This document shows, piece after piece, positions 33,260 through 42,811 of a DNA stretch of 64,000 nt; positions within the stretch are counted from its first letter, which is position 1, and every line of letters begins with the position of its first letter. Position numbers and translations under genes: made by a program. Origin of the DNA: Vibrio fortis (GTDB taxonomy: Bacteria; Pseudomonadota; Gammaproteobacteria; Enterobacterales; Vibrionaceae); contig NZ_JFFR01000027.1 in the NCBI RefSeq assembly GCF_000695685.1, forward strand, positions 310,001 through 374,000, written 5' to 3'. Under the pieces are notes generated by a model, which made no database searches, was not told the DNA's origin, and was given only the letters and a program-made list of their open reading frames with translations.

Positions 33260-34951
33260 TTAACTAAGATCCGGCTTATTCCAAACCTGGCTAAAATCGA
33301 ACCAACCTAACGCGTTACACTTAGCATTTTGCAGGGTTCCGCATTGATCTTTGTTCACACCTAACCAGCAGTGAAACATGGGTATCAATTGATTGCTATG
33401 AACCAGTTTCTTGCCAAGCTGACGAGCCGGGAAGGTTTCGTAATCACCAGCGCGCCATTGTTCAACCATGGTGCACCACTGATCAAATTCATCCAACGGG
33501 CTCGACTCTTCAATAAAGCTATAATCCATTAGCCAACCAACCAGTGCATCATCGCGATTGTTGGCGATTCCCATCGGGTTAATCCAAATATCGACATCAT
33601 CTGCGTGTGGCGGATCCATGTCGTAACCAAACAGCTCAACTCCAACACCATATTGTTTTAGCACAGCTTCAATAGCGTGTGCCAATGTTGGAAACATCGG
33701 ATGTTGGCGCTGAAAAGCAATCTTAATTACTGGCTTTGTTGAAGATTGCGGACAAACAGGAGTAGCGAGTTTTACATCGTACCAACCTGGCTTGAGCCCA
33801 TATGCGTGTAGGACGCCAAGATCAATGACTGTCTCTTTGGGAATATGAGTAAACAGGTCAGCAGCATTTAACGCGTTAGAGAGAAACTCCGCCCAGAGTG
33901 GATTTTTGGCAATGCCCTTCTGACGGTTAAGCAATAGATAGGTACAACCCGGATCCAACTCAACCTCATCACTATCACCGCGATCAGCCATCACTGGCTT
34001 TGAGAGGCTAGGATAAACCATCGAAGAGTATGCTTCATCGACTACCCAGACTTCGACTCTATCTATCAGTGGTCGGAACCCAAAATATCCATCAAAGGCA
34101 TGAAGTATCAATTGTTGGTCATCATTCTTCTCAACGCGATAAGGTCCGGTACCGATCGGGCGAATATCATAGTCATCACCGCGCAAGCTTACAGGTAGAG
34201 TGACTTTTGCAATCGACTCGGTCAGAGCAAGAGGAAAATACTTATCTGGACGAGTCAGGTAGACATCAACCACACAGTTAGCTGGAGATTCCACGCGCTT
34301 GATATGTGAGAACATGTTTAAGCTCTCTAATGAATCGAGTGTCTCAACAATATGGCTGGTTTGAAGCAACTCTCCATTATGAAAACGAACACCTGGACGG
34401 ATGAAGAAACGCCAATGGTCGTCTTGCACCTTTTGCCATGAATGAGCAAGGTCCGGTTGCAGTTGATCGTTGTCATCAAGCCTTGTTAAACCACTGAACA
34501 CCTGACGCGCAATGTGCTGCTCTGAACGACGCATAGATTTAGCAGGGTTAAGCATTGATAGAGGGCGGTAATACGGTAGACGAATCACCTGCTCGCCTTC
34601 TTGATATTGCACACCTAAGTAATTCTGTATCACTTGGGTGAGCTTGGCCGCATCTCTATCTAGCACATTCAGTGCTTGCCCGATTTTCCCATCTTCAAGA
34701 TAACGACGTGCAAGGGTTTCACTCACATCGTTTCTGTTCTGTTTGAAAATCAGCTTGGACTGTTTTCCCCTACCCGCAGCAGGCTGCCACTCAATCCAGT
34801 TCTCTTCTTCGAGCTTGTTCAGAACCATCCGCGCATTACGACGCGTACAACAAAGTACGTCGGTAATGTCATCTAATTGGACTTCTGAATCTTTACCATC
34901 AAAGTACTCAAACAAGGTTTCAAACTGGACTCGTAATCTTGGGCTGCTCAT
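33260..34951 (-). CDS. SgrR-family transcriptional regulator
   Basis: 563 residues: N-terminal winged-helix HTH at about 1-115 (SgrR_N: DDITDVLCCTRRNARMVLNKLEEENWIEWQPAAGRGKQSKL), then an ABC-type solute-binding domain at about 160-550 (RLPYYRPLSMLNPAKSMRRSEQHIARQVFSGLTRL, FFIRPGVRFHNGE). SgrR of E. coli senses sugar-phosphate stress and activates the sRNA SgrS; no SgrS-like RNA is visible beside it here. First gene of the sgrR-EamA-zinc ribbon operon, so the likely target is the transporter. ATG at 34951 is preceded by AAAGAGGAAATA on the other strand's text; a GAGG is visible upstream. Confidence 0.88.
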   Translation of the reverse strand: MSSPRLRVQFETLFEYFDGKDSEVQLDDITDVLCCTRRNARMVLNKLEEENWIEWQPAAGRGKQSKLIFKQNRNDVSETLARRYLEDGKIGQALNVLDRDAAKLTQVIQNYLGVQYQEGEQVIRLPYYRPLSMLNPAKSMRRSEQHIARQVFSGLTRLDDNDQLQPDLAHSWQKVQDDHWRFFIRPGVRFHNGELLQTSHIVETLDSLESLNMFSHIKRVESPANCVVDVYLTRPDKYFPLALTESIAKVTLPVSLRGDDYDIRPIGTGPYRVEKNDDQQLILHAFDGYFGFRPLIDRVEVWVVDEAYSSMVYPSLSKPVMADRGDSDEVELDPGCTYLLLNRQKGIAKNPLWAEFLSNALNAADLFTHIPKETVIDLGVLHAYGLKPGWYDVKLATPVCPQSSTKPVIKIAFQRQHPMFPTLAHAIEAVLKQYGVGVELFGYDMDPPHADDVDIWINPMGIANNRDDALVGWLMDYSFIEESSPLDEFDQWCTMVEQWRAGDYETFPARQLGKKLVHSNQLIPMFHCWLGVNKDQCGTLQNAKCNALGWFDFSQVWNKPDLS

Positions 34952-35061
34952 AAAGAGGAAATATCAACTAATTAGAATTGGTTTCAGTTTCCTTATTTTA
35001 GTCAATGAAATCAACAGATACCTAATGATTTTACAAGGTATTGTCTTAAACAGTCCGCATT

Positions 35062-35090
35062 AAAAAGGAGCTCAATTGAGAGCCCCTTAA
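35062..35090 (-). terminator. Terminator after the DUF3389 gene
   Basis: On the minus strand GGGGCTC-TCAATT-GAGCTCC then TTTTTA: stem with one mismatch, short loop and a T-run, about 40 bp after the stop. Confidence 0.8.
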
Positions 35091-35129
35091 ATGTCTTATC
35101 AGTGAGTTATCAAGAAATATTGAAGATAC

Positions 35130-35363
35130 TTAAAGAATATCGCAGCCAATTTCATTTGCGATATCTCTTAACTGCTGTTCGTCGTCTAGCTTAATCGACC
35201 ATTTGCACTCCGAACCATTGGCAGAGACGACGTTTGCCCCTTTTCCGATCAATTGAATCGCATCAACTTGCGCTTGCAATGTAACGCGGTGCTCTCCGTC
35301 TAATCGAACAACCAGCTCATGAGGTGTGGCAATGATCTTTCCACCACTGAATGTAATAACCAT
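35130..35363 (-). CDS. DUF3389 family small protein
   Basis: 77 residues, soluble, beta-rich: MVITFSGGKIIATPHELVVRL, DAIQLIGKGANVVSANGSECKWSIKL, and a short terminal helix. The first 20 residues match the pattern I know for DUF3389 in Vibrio and related genera. It is 24 bp after the thioesterase gene and probably in one operon with it. Function unknown. Confidence 0.7.
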   Translation of the reverse strand: MVITFSGGKIIATPHELVVRLDGEHRVTLQAQVDAIQLIGKGANVVSANGSECKWSIKLDDEQQLRDIANEIGCDIL

Positions 35364-35387
35364 AAATACTCTAATTAACTTAAGTGA

Positions 35388-35813
35388 CTAACGTTTGTGT
35401 TTTTTCACTGCAATGGTTAAGCGACTAGAGCAGACCAAGCGCTCACGCTCATCGGTAATATTAATCTGCCAAACCTGAGTTGAAGCGCCTAAGTGAATCG
35501 GCTCTGCCTTACCAATCACATGACCTTCACGCATTGAACGCACGTGGTTGGCATTGATATCTAATCCAACGCAGAAATACCCATCTGATACACAGAAATT
35601 CGCCGCCAAAGAACCCAAGGTTTCAGCTAAAACGACTGATGCGCCCCCATGAAGCATACCAAGCGGTTGATGAGTAAAATGACAAACGGGCATGGTCGCA
35701 ACCAAAGAGTTGTCGTTCACCTCTGTGTATACGATATTGAGGTGCTCGATTAAGGTATTCTTAGATGTCGCGTTGATGATGTCGAGGTCTATGGGCTTTT
35801 TCCAGATAGACAT
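35388..35813 (-). CDS. menI: Hotdog-fold thioesterase, MenI/YdiI type
   Basis: 141 residues. Hotdog signature HQPLGMLHGGASVVLAETLGSLAANFC (family: HxPxGxxHGGxxxxLAExxxS) near 48-75 includes the catalytic Glu. HVRSMREGHVIGKAEPIHLGASTQVWQINITDER is the usual second half. Homologues hydrolyse 1,4-dihydroxy-2-naphthoyl-CoA (menaquinone pathway) or other aryl- and acyl-CoAs. The menI symbol rests on similarity only, since no men genes adjoin. ATG follows AGGAACATGATATGTCT region; operon with DUF3389. Confidence 0.85.
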   Translation of the reverse strand: MSIWKKPIDLDIINATSKNTLIEHLNIVYTEVNDNSLVATMPVCHFTHQPLGMLHGGASVVLAETLGSLAANFCVSDGYFCVGLDINANHVRSMREGHVIGKAEPIHLGASTQVWQINITDERERLVCSSRLTIAVKKHKR

Positions 35814-35933
35814 ATCATGTTCCTATTCATTGTTATAATTATGGGTAAGTCGTGATTGTTATCGCTCAGCTATTAGCTATCACGCAAGTTGATGTTAACA
35901 TGCATAAAAACGGCAATACACAGAGGATAATGT

Positions 35934-36722
35934 ATGACGTCATGGATGAAGTTCGCTTCACTTCTCACTCTTGCTGGTATCACAGCATGTAGCTCTTCTC
36001 CTACAGGGCGAAACCAGATCTTGCTGTTCTCAGACCAAGATATGTCGCAACTCGGTGCTCAATCATTTGAGCAAATGAAGCAACAGCAAAAAATCAGTCA
36101 AGATGCCAAAACAAACGCTTACGTTCAGTGCGTGACCAACAGCATCACCAAACATATTCCTAAACAAGGCTTTGACGAGTGGGAAGTCGTTGTTTTCGAA
36201 AGTGACCAAGTTAACGCATTCGCTCTTCCAGGAGGCAAAATCGGCGTATACACAGGTCTATTAAAGGTTGCTGTTAATCAAGATCAACTCGCAACGGTTA
36301 TTGGCCATGAGATCGCGCACGTCATCGCCGACCATAGTAATGAACGTCTTTCTCAAACACAACTTGCCAACACAGGGTTGTCGATAACCAGTGCCGCCCT
36401 TGGTGCTTCCGAATACGCTCAATATCAAGGGATGACTATGGCAGCGCTCGGTTTAGGGGTTCAATACGGTGTGATTCTTCCATATGGACGTACCCAAGAG
36501 TCAGAAGCTGACATTGTGGGCTTGCGATACATGGCAGATGCAGGCTTCGATCCGAACCAAAGTGTGAATTTGTGGCAGAACATGGCCAAGGCATCGGGCG
36601 GAAACCAACCTCCAGAGTTGCTCTCTACTCACCCTTCACACAGCACTCGTATTCAAGACCTCCGTGCGACAATCACCACTTTGCCTCAATCTAATGCACA
36701 GAGACCAAATTGTAAGGTCTAA
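35934..36722 (+). CDS. M48-family metalloprotease lipoprotein (LoiP/YcaL-like)
   Basis: 262 residues. Signal peptide ends at ITAC (Cys19), a plausible lipobox; +2 is Ser, so outer-membrane sorting is expected. Zinc site HEIAHVIADHSNER (HExxH) near 124-128, third ligand Glu in RTQESEADIVGLRYMADAGFDP near 190. The block HPSHSTRIQDLRA near 235 is also typical. Homologues LoiP/YcaL and BepA act in outer-membrane protein quality control. Monocistronic, with a terminator at 36745-36777. Confidence 0.92.
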   Translation: MTSWMKFASLLTLAGITACSSSPTGRNQILLFSDQDMSQLGAQSFEQMKQQQKISQDAKTNAYVQCVTNSITKHIPKQGFDEWEVVVFESDQVNAFALPGGKIGVYTGLLKVAVNQDQLATVIGHEIAHVIADHSNERLSQTQLANTGLSITSAALGASEYAQYQGMTMAALGLGVQYGVILPYGRTQESEADIVGLRYMADAGFDPNQSVNLWQNMAKASGGNQPPELLSTHPSHSTRIQDLRATITTLPQSNAQRPNCKV

Positions 36723-36744
36723 GCACATAAGTCAGAAACAAAAC

Positions 36745-36777
36745 GAAAGCCCTAGGTTCTACAACCTAGGGCTTTTC
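36745..36777. terminator. Bidirectional terminator between the M48 and M50 protease genes
   Basis: AAAGCCCTAGGTTCTACAACCTAGGGCTTTT: an 11-pair stem with a loop of about five bases and T-runs on both strands. Confidence 0.92.
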
Positions 36778-36809
36778 TATTGGAGTACTAAGGCAAGCAG
36801 TTCACTCGA

Positions 36810-37904
36810 TTAGGTACCTAGAATTTGTAACGGTAAACTCAGTAGTTGATCGCCTGTTGATGCAAAATACCAAATAACACCGATTAGCCCGCTTACCAAG
36901 CCAACATACCAAACTGCTGAAATGATCTGACCATAGCGATCAAGTGGTAAAAGATGACTATGGTGGCGTCCTCTCCATTCAATCAGAATTTCTATACTCC
37001 CCATAATCAGCAAGAAACCAAACAAGGTTAAATTGAGCTGATAACTCAATATCACACCACCAACTGCTGCAGCAGCACACAAAATAATGCCCAATAGACT
37101 GTTCATCGAAAAGCTGATGCTTTTAAGCACGTGGCCGCCATCGAGAGGCAAGATTGGTAGCAGGTTGAATAAGTTGAGTAGAGCATTGAATACGGCGAGA
37201 CCCGCGAAGAACATCTCTCCTGTCACCCAATACAACACCGTAAAAATCAGGGATAGAATCAGACCAAAGAACGGCCCCATGATAGAGATAGCCACATCTT
37301 GCCAACGCGTGTTGATCTTCTCATCAGACAACGCGAGACCACCTAAAAATGGGATCAGGTAGATTCCTTTTGTTTTCATACCAAAGTATTTCATCGCACG
37401 AATATGACCATATTCATGAAACATAAGGCACGCTATTAATGCCAAGGCAAATTGAATTGAGAAAAGCCAAGAGTACGCCGCTAAACTTGCGGAAGCCAAA
37501 ACCACTTTGATCAACTTGGCGCTCTTTAGGGCTTTCATACCTAGAGAAACTAAACCAATCAGACTAAAACGCTTTTCTGCCTTAGGTGCAATTTCTGGTA
37601 CTTGCTGTTCAATGTCTTTGGTATTGCGAGCGCCTTGGCTAACTACTTCATCATTCACCGTAGCGCGATATTCCATATCAAACGGTTGCCATTGGACTTT
37701 GACATCCAACTGGCAAGTCAGAACTTGCTCACCGGCTTGAAGCTGAAATTGATGCGTACGTGAATCTTCCGCTTCTGATGTTGCATCAAGTTGAGAGACC
37801 AAGGTGTTATTCCAAAACAGCTGTTGCCAACCGGCCATTGAACCTTCTAGACGAAGCGTTTTCCCTAGGAAATCTACTGCGAGTAACTGCAATGTGTTAT
37901 CCAA
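36810..37904 (-). CDS. M50-family site-2 protease-like intramembrane metalloprotease
   Basis: 364 residues. Residues 1-120 form a soluble domain with no recognised family, rich in beta-type alternation. About six membrane segments follow. The zinc site HEYGH is at about 163-167 and the third ligand in PLDGGHVL (Asp255), with the NLFNLLPILPLDGG loop typical of site-2 proteases. No PDZ domain is present. Such proteases cut membrane-bound anti-sigma factors or signal-peptide remnants; the target is unknown. It is convergent with the M48 protease gene. Confidence 0.88.
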   Translation of the reverse strand: MDNTLQLLAVDFLGKTLRLEGSMAGWQQLFWNNTLVSQLDATSEAEDSRTHQFQLQAGEQVLTCQLDVKVQWQPFDMEYRATVNDEVVSQGARNTKDIEQQVPEIAPKAEKRFSLIGLVSLGMKALKSAKLIKVVLASASLAAYSWLFSIQFALALIACLMFHEYGHIRAMKYFGMKTKGIYLIPFLGGLALSDEKINTRWQDVAISIMGPFFGLILSLIFTVLYWVTGEMFFAGLAVFNALLNLFNLLPILPLDGGHVLKSISFSMNSLLGIILCAAAAVGGVILSYQLNLTLFGFLLIMGSIEILIEWRGRHHSHLLPLDRYGQIISAVWYVGLVSGLIGVIWYFASTGDQLLSLPLQILGT

Positions 37905-38023
37905 AATTAATGATTAAACAAGTGGTGCGTATTATGCCGAGTTCATCGATTCCGGTAAACAGATCCAGACATGTTAAAAAATATACAATTTCTTTCTTAT
38001 CGTTCAGTTAATGCTCAAAAACA

Positions 38024-38040
38024 CGCTGGTCACACCTCTT
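38024..38040 (+). promoter_or_regulatory. FadR-like operator upstream of fadL-volA
   Basis: CGCTGGTCACACCTCTT shares CTGGTC-x-x-ACCT with the E. coli fadL FadR site AGCTGGTCCGACCTATA as I recall it. It lies about 200 bp before the fadL start in a promoter region, so fatty-acid-controlled expression of this operon is likely. Confidence 0.6.
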
Positions 38041-38236
38041 ACCTTAGATAATGCATTGATAGTATTTATATAATCAGTGTTAGAGTCCCGCATCTAATAA
38101 ATATAACTTCACAAAATATTTGTTCTTCCTTTGACTTTTCGTAAAACATAACCTTAACATATGCTTAACATTTAGCATGGTCGCTCATGTTTGTTTTCAC
38201 GTATAAGAAAGAAATAAATGCCCTAGGAGGGTTTAA

Positions 38237-39508
38237 ATGAAAACAGTACAACGCTCTCTCGTTTCACTGTCAGTGCTGGTCGCTTGTAACTCTTTAGCTG
38301 CCGGATTCCAAGTTGCAGAACACTCAGCATCAGGTTTAGGACGTTCATTTTCAGGCGAAGGTGCCGTGGCGGATAACGCCAGCGTATTAGCACGTAACCC
38401 TGCTGCCATGACCCTTTTTGATAAAGCACAATTTTCAGGCGCAGTGTCTATCGTTGACCCGGAAGTTAATGTTACTCAAAACGACGTACCCGGTTCAGGT
38501 GGGCAAAGCCAATCGTCCGACGACGTTGCACCATTGCAAATCGTACCGGCGGCTTACTACATCAGCCCGATAAATGACAAATGGGCTTGGGGTATCGGTA
38601 TGTTCACTAACTACGGTGTTGCAACAGATTATCCAGATGATATTTATGCCGGTGATCTTGCAGGTGATACAGCGCTAGTATCTGTCAACCTCAACCCTAA
38701 CCTTGCTTATCGTGTAAATGAGCAAATAAGCGTTGGTGGCGGCGTTAATGTTGTCTACGCACATGCGGAATTAAACCGACATGAAGGTGCTATTTCTAAC
38801 ATCACAGGTAACCCTGCATCTCAAAAATTAATTCAGATGACCGGGGAAACATTCGCTTTCGGTTGGAATATCGGCGGCCTATATGAACTTAACGAGAACA
38901 ACCGCTTCTCGATAGCTTACCGCTCTGAAGTCGACCTTGACTTTGATGATGGTGAGTTCACCGATTATACAGGTGGAATCGTACAAGGCAGCGCGACCAA
39001 AACAACAGGTCGACTTCAAATCACCCTACCTTCGATCATCGAAATTTCAGCGTTCCATCAGCTCAATGACCAATGGGCAGTCCACTACGGCTGGCAGCAG
39101 ACACACTGGAGCAGCTTTAAAGAACTTAAAGCAACAAGCCCAGACTGTACTAGTGACGGTGTTGCTGGGCAATGTTTCCAAAAGTCAGAAAAATACGACG
39201 ACAACAATCGCTACTCTTTAGGTGCGACTTACACACTTAACCAACAGTGGACACTTCGTGCAGGTTTTGCCTACGACGAGCAAGCTGGTGAAGCAACTCT
39301 AAGTATCCCTGATAGTGATCGTTATTGGTATAGCGCAGGCCTGACTTACGCTGTCAATCCAGACCTAACTCTTGATGCAGGCTTTGCGATTGTTCAGAGT
39401 AAAGAAGGTGACTTCACCGAAACTAACAAATTAGGCCAAGACCTTTCATTCAGCGCAGAAGGTACAGCTTACCTATCTGCCGTTCAACTAAACTACACCT
39501 TCAACTAA
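38237..39508 (+). CDS. fadL: Long-chain fatty acid outer membrane transporter FadL
   Basis: 423 residues, with perfect AGGAGG seven bases before ATG. Signal peptide MKTVQRSLVSLSVLVACNSLAA, then GFQVAEHSASGLGRSFSGEGAVADNASVLARNPAAM, the FadL hatch region with the NPA motif. The barrel follows and ends with an aromatic residue (YTFN). Together with VolA downstream (13 bp after the stop) it would import fatty acids released from lysophospholipids. In V. cholerae the same pair is fadL and volA. Confidence 0.94.
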   Translation: MKTVQRSLVSLSVLVACNSLAAGFQVAEHSASGLGRSFSGEGAVADNASVLARNPAAMTLFDKAQFSGAVSIVDPEVNVTQNDVPGSGGQSQSSDDVAPLQIVPAAYYISPINDKWAWGIGMFTNYGVATDYPDDIYAGDLAGDTALVSVNLNPNLAYRVNEQISVGGGVNVVYAHAELNRHEGAISNITGNPASQKLIQMTGETFAFGWNIGGLYELNENNRFSIAYRSEVDLDFDDGEFTDYTGGIVQGSATKTTGRLQITLPSIIEISAFHQLNDQWAVHYGWQQTHWSSFKELKATSPDCTSDGVAGQCFQKSEKYDDNNRYSLGATYTLNQQWTLRAGFAYDEQAGEATLSIPDSDRYWYSAGLTYAVNPDLTLDAGFAIVQSKEGDFTETNKLGQDLSFSAEGTAYLSAVQLNYTFN

Positions 39509-39520
39509 TGGAATGATGCT

Positions 39521-41959
39521 ATGAAAAAGTTATTTAAAGTTTCAGTCTTGGCGTCAGCCATTATTCTTGCTGGCTGTGGCGACGATACATCTAGCTCAGG
39601 TGCTTCAACGACACCGCAATACGAACAACATATTCAGGACTCATTAGCTCAAGCGACGAACATTAAGTTCCATCTGTCAGGGGCAAACACCTCGGTTCCC
39701 CTACCTAGCTTTGCTTTAATGGATAGTACTGATGGCACTTTAGGATTACCGACAAGTGGCAACGATGCTCTAACCAATCCACTAGCAGCAATGAACACTA
39801 TGGATGGTTGGTCAACCTCAATGCCAATCATTATGAACTTTGAAGGCGCAGGCTTAGCCGACGGCGCTGCCGCTGCAGGTGTCTACCTACTTAAACTTAG
39901 CGGTTCATTAACATCTGCAGCAGCACCTACTGTCACACAAGTACTGACACTAGGCACTGATTTCAATGTGTTATCTAGCGCCGCGTCGGACACGTTTACG
40001 ATCGTGTTTAATGACTCTCTAGATGCATCAAGTGAATACGTGTTGGCTCTGTCTAACGAATTGACAGACGTTAATGGTGATCCAGTTGGCATGTCAGCAA
40101 GCTATGCTGCGCTAAAATCAATGACCACCACCTACACAGAAGGTAGCTTGGCTCAAGCGCAACAAGTCACGCGCGGTGTAGAACAAATTTTTGCCGGCGC
40201 CAATGCCGCAGGTGCGATTACACTTGATACGCAGGACATCATCTATTCAACTTGGTTTACTACCCAATCTATCGGTGACACGCTATTCGCGACTAAAGGC
40301 GCCACGGCAACAGGCTTAGGCGGCACCGGACTCAATGATGTATGGAAAGGAAGTGCAAAAGCTGATGGTGTAGACCTATCTACGGCATATGGAATGCAGT
40401 TTGTTTCGACGAAAGACTTTACTACTGCACTAGACGAAGATGCAGATTTTGACAAGTACATTGGCGGTGGTGATGCTACGGCGATTGCTTTAGCAAAAGG
40501 CGCAATCAACACAATGTACGTTGCTTCAGGAGCCAGTGTAGACGTAAGCGAAGGTTTTGTTCAACTACCGCATTATCTAGAAAAAGGCGCAGCGAACTGG
40601 AATTCTCAGCCATTCGAATCAGCGATGCCGAGCCTAGCTAAAGTTTCTGGTGCCTTGGGTAATAGTGCAGAACAAGCCAATATGGTTGCACAACTTATGG
40701 CGGCTGGCATTGATCCTACTCTACTCGCTACGAGCCAAACTGAACAACTTAAACTTATAGGCTTAGATTTAACGCTAGTAGACGGCACTCCACTTGATAG
40801 TGAAAGAGTCATCACTAAGTACTCGCCAGTACCACAAGTTAAATCTTTAGAGACTGTTGAGTTTCTGCTGTTCACACCAAATGGCTCAGATCCTACAAAT
40901 GTAGTGATTTACCAACACGGTATTACGTCAGCCAAAGAAAATGCTTACGCTTTTGCTTATAACTTGGCGCAAGCGGGTCTAGCAGTATTGGCTATCGACT
41001 TACCGATTCATGGTACCCGTAGCTTAGACGATGCACGTTCTGCGAACGCAAACGTACTTGCATATTTGAACCTAACCAATTTACCGGTAGCACGCGATAA
41101 TGTACGTCAAAGTGCTCTCGACGTAATGGGCTTACGTGCATCTCTTGCTGTGTCATCACAAGCTAATTTGTTAGGTGCATCACCGCTAAAAGGCTTCGAC
41201 CTAGCCACAGGATCTCAAGTTAAGTTCTTGGGGCATTCGTTAGGTGGTATTGTGGGCACTACTGCAGTCGCCTCATCTAATCGTACACTAGGTAGCGCAA
41301 CAGCTGATGCTCTGTACAACTTTAGTGCTGCGGCAATTGAAAACTCAGGCGGACAGATTTCCAACCTTCTTCTTGGTTCTACTGAGTTTGGTCCACAAAT
41401 AAAGCACAATGTAGCATTAGGCGCATCATCAGAATATGTGGCATTTGCTACGGCAGCTTGTGGAAGTTTGACAGATAAGCAGTGTTACGAAACTTTCGAA
41501 CAAGGCGCGACAGCTGTTCAAAAAGCACAGATGGAAGCGGCGTTTCAACAGTTTGCGTATGCTGCACAAACTCTGTTAGACACGATCGACCCGTTTACTA
41601 ATGCGGATCATTTGCTAAATGCAGGCTCACCTGTACTTCCTGTTTACATGGGCCAAGCACAAGACGATGACACTGTGCCGAACTCAGTAGCAACAGCTCC
41701 ATTTGCCGGGACAACACCACTAGCAACAAAACTTGGCCTAAAAGTAGTTGACTCGAATAGTGTTGCACCAGATGGCGTTAAAGATTTTGTGAAGTTCAAT
41801 AACACAGCGACGCACAGCACGTTTGTTATCCCGCAAGACGACACGCAACCATTACCTTTGGATGCAGCTCATCACGCAGCGATGCAAGCACAAGCTGTGG
41901 ATTTCCTACTTGATAACAAATTAGATGCTGTTTCAAATGCAGCTTCAGTTTTAGAGTAA
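39521..41959 (+). CDS. volA: VolA, surface-exposed lysophospholipase A lipoprotein
   Basis: 812 residues. Lipobox ILAGC (Cys19), then a Lipase_bact_N domain (about 30-330) and a C-terminal alpha/beta hydrolase with the nucleophile elbow GHSLGG (Ser near 572) and an early IYQHGITSAKENAYAF (oxyanion region). The terminal HSTFVIP holds the likely catalytic His. V. cholerae VolA is a surface lipoprotein that cleaves lysophosphatidylcholine and feeds FadL. The gene lies 12 bp downstream of fadL and ends at a terminator. Confidence 0.92.
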   Translation: MKKLFKVSVLASAIILAGCGDDTSSSGASTTPQYEQHIQDSLAQATNIKFHLSGANTSVPLPSFALMDSTDGTLGLPTSGNDALTNPLAAMNTMDGWSTSMPIIMNFEGAGLADGAAAAGVYLLKLSGSLTSAAAPTVTQVLTLGTDFNVLSSAASDTFTIVFNDSLDASSEYVLALSNELTDVNGDPVGMSASYAALKSMTTTYTEGSLAQAQQVTRGVEQIFAGANAAGAITLDTQDIIYSTWFTTQSIGDTLFATKGATATGLGGTGLNDVWKGSAKADGVDLSTAYGMQFVSTKDFTTALDEDADFDKYIGGGDATAIALAKGAINTMYVASGASVDVSEGFVQLPHYLEKGAANWNSQPFESAMPSLAKVSGALGNSAEQANMVAQLMAAGIDPTLLATSQTEQLKLIGLDLTLVDGTPLDSERVITKYSPVPQVKSLETVEFLLFTPNGSDPTNVVIYQHGITSAKENAYAFAYNLAQAGLAVLAIDLPIHGTRSLDDARSANANVLAYLNLTNLPVARDNVRQSALDVMGLRASLAVSSQANLLGASPLKGFDLATGSQVKFLGHSLGGIVGTTAVASSNRTLGSATADALYNFSAAAIENSGGQISNLLLGSTEFGPQIKHNVALGASSEYVAFATAACGSLTDKQCYETFEQGATAVQKAQMEAAFQQFAYAAQTLLDTIDPFTNADHLLNAGSPVLPVYMGQAQDDDTVPNSVATAPFAGTTPLATKLGLKVVDSNSVAPDGVKDFVKFNNTATHSTFVIPQDDTQPLPLDAAHHAAMQAQAVDFLLDNKLDAVSNAASVLE

Positions 41960-41982
41960 CGTTAAGTCTAACCTTAACCCCA

Positions 41983-42015
41983 AAATGCCAGCCTAACCGC
42001 TGGCATTTTTTATTT
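41983..42015 (+). terminator. Terminator after volA
   Basis: AAATGCCAGCCTAACCGCTGGCATTTTTTATTT: seven-pair ATGCCAGC/GCTGGCAT stem, short loop, six Ts. Confidence 0.9.
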
Positions 42016-42185
42016 GGAACTCTCCTACTTTGTCTCTCGCAAAATCGTTTGCATATAGAGTTTAAGCATTTCGATTGATCTCAGCTAAAATTAATCAAGA
42101 CAGAATACCGTACGAGGCCTTTCATTCTATTAAATAAAGTGGATAATAGCCTCGTAAATTAACACCTAATAAATGTGAGTCCATT

Positions 42186-42743
42186 ATGTCTTCTGAAGCA
42201 ACTATGCTAGAACGCTGCCAATCTAAATGTGAACTATGTGGTTCTGATTCTTCTCTTACTGCATACGCAGTACCACCACACAGCCACGTTACGGTAGACC
42301 ACGGCATCATGGTATGTGACAAGTGTCTTGGTGAGATTGACGATCCTAAAGACATCAACCACTGGCGTTGTCTAACAGACAGCATGTGGAGCCAAGAGCC
42401 ACCTGTACAAGTAACAGCATGGCGCCAACTAACGCGTCTAAACACAGAAAGCTGGGCGCAAGACGCACTAGACATGATGTACATGGAAGAAGAGACTTCT
42501 GTTTGGGCTCAAATCGGCATGTCAGCTGATGATAAGCCTCTTGATTGCAACGGCGTTGAACTGAAAAAAGGTGACGACGTAACGGTAATCAAGGACCTGC
42601 CAGTTAAAGGCACTAACCAAGTAATCAAACAAGGTACCGTTATCCGCGGTATCAGCGTTGGTGACGACCCTAAACTGGTTTCTGGTAAAACAAACGGTGG
42701 TCAATCTATGTACGTGATCGCTGAGTTCTGTCGTAAGAAGTAA
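42186..42743 (+). CDS. yjdM: PhnA-domain protein YjdM
   Basis: 185 residues. N-terminal zinc ribbon (CELCGSDSSL ... VCDKCLGEI) at about 18-52, a middle helical stretch, and a C-terminal PhnA SH3-like barrel (about 110-185, ALPLDCNGVELKKGDDVTVIKDLPVKGTNQVIKQGTVIRGISVGDDPKLV). The conserved 'KGTNQVIKQGTVIRGI' segment is the core of the family. Despite the name it is not the phosphonoacetate hydrolase; function remains unclear. A 12/13 matS-like sequence is inside (42571-42583). Confidence 0.9.
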   Translation: MSSEATMLERCQSKCELCGSDSSLTAYAVPPHSHVTVDHGIMVCDKCLGEIDDPKDINHWRCLTDSMWSQEPPVQVTAWRQLTRLNTESWAQDALDMMYMEEETSVWAQIGMSADDKPLDCNGVELKKGDDVTVIKDLPVKGTNQVIKQGTVIRGISVGDDPKLVSGKTNGGQSMYVIAEFCRKK

Positions 42744-42762
42744 TCGCTTCTGCCAAAAACTC

Positions 42763-42790
42763 AAAAAGGCGCTCATCGAGCGCCTTTTTA
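42763..42790. terminator. Bidirectional terminator between yjdM and the DEAD helicase
   Basis: AAAAAGGCGCTCATCGAGCGCCTTTTTA: stem GGCGCT(C)/GAGCGCC, ATC loop, T-runs on both strands. Confidence 0.93.
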
Positions 42791-42811
42791 GTATCAAAAC
42801 CTCATACGAGG

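Noticed and set aside
34768..34775. CCCTACCC, a KOPS-like octamer pointing toward dif
   Set aside because: A single copy of a short degenerate motif is expected by chance in 64 kb.
42122..42484. 120-codon minus-strand frame
   Set aside because: Antisense to yjdM, which has clear zinc-ribbon and PhnA motifs.
42571..42583. GTGACGACGTAAC as a fifth matS site
   Set aside because: One fixed base differs (12/13), so it may be chance or a weak site; not counted.
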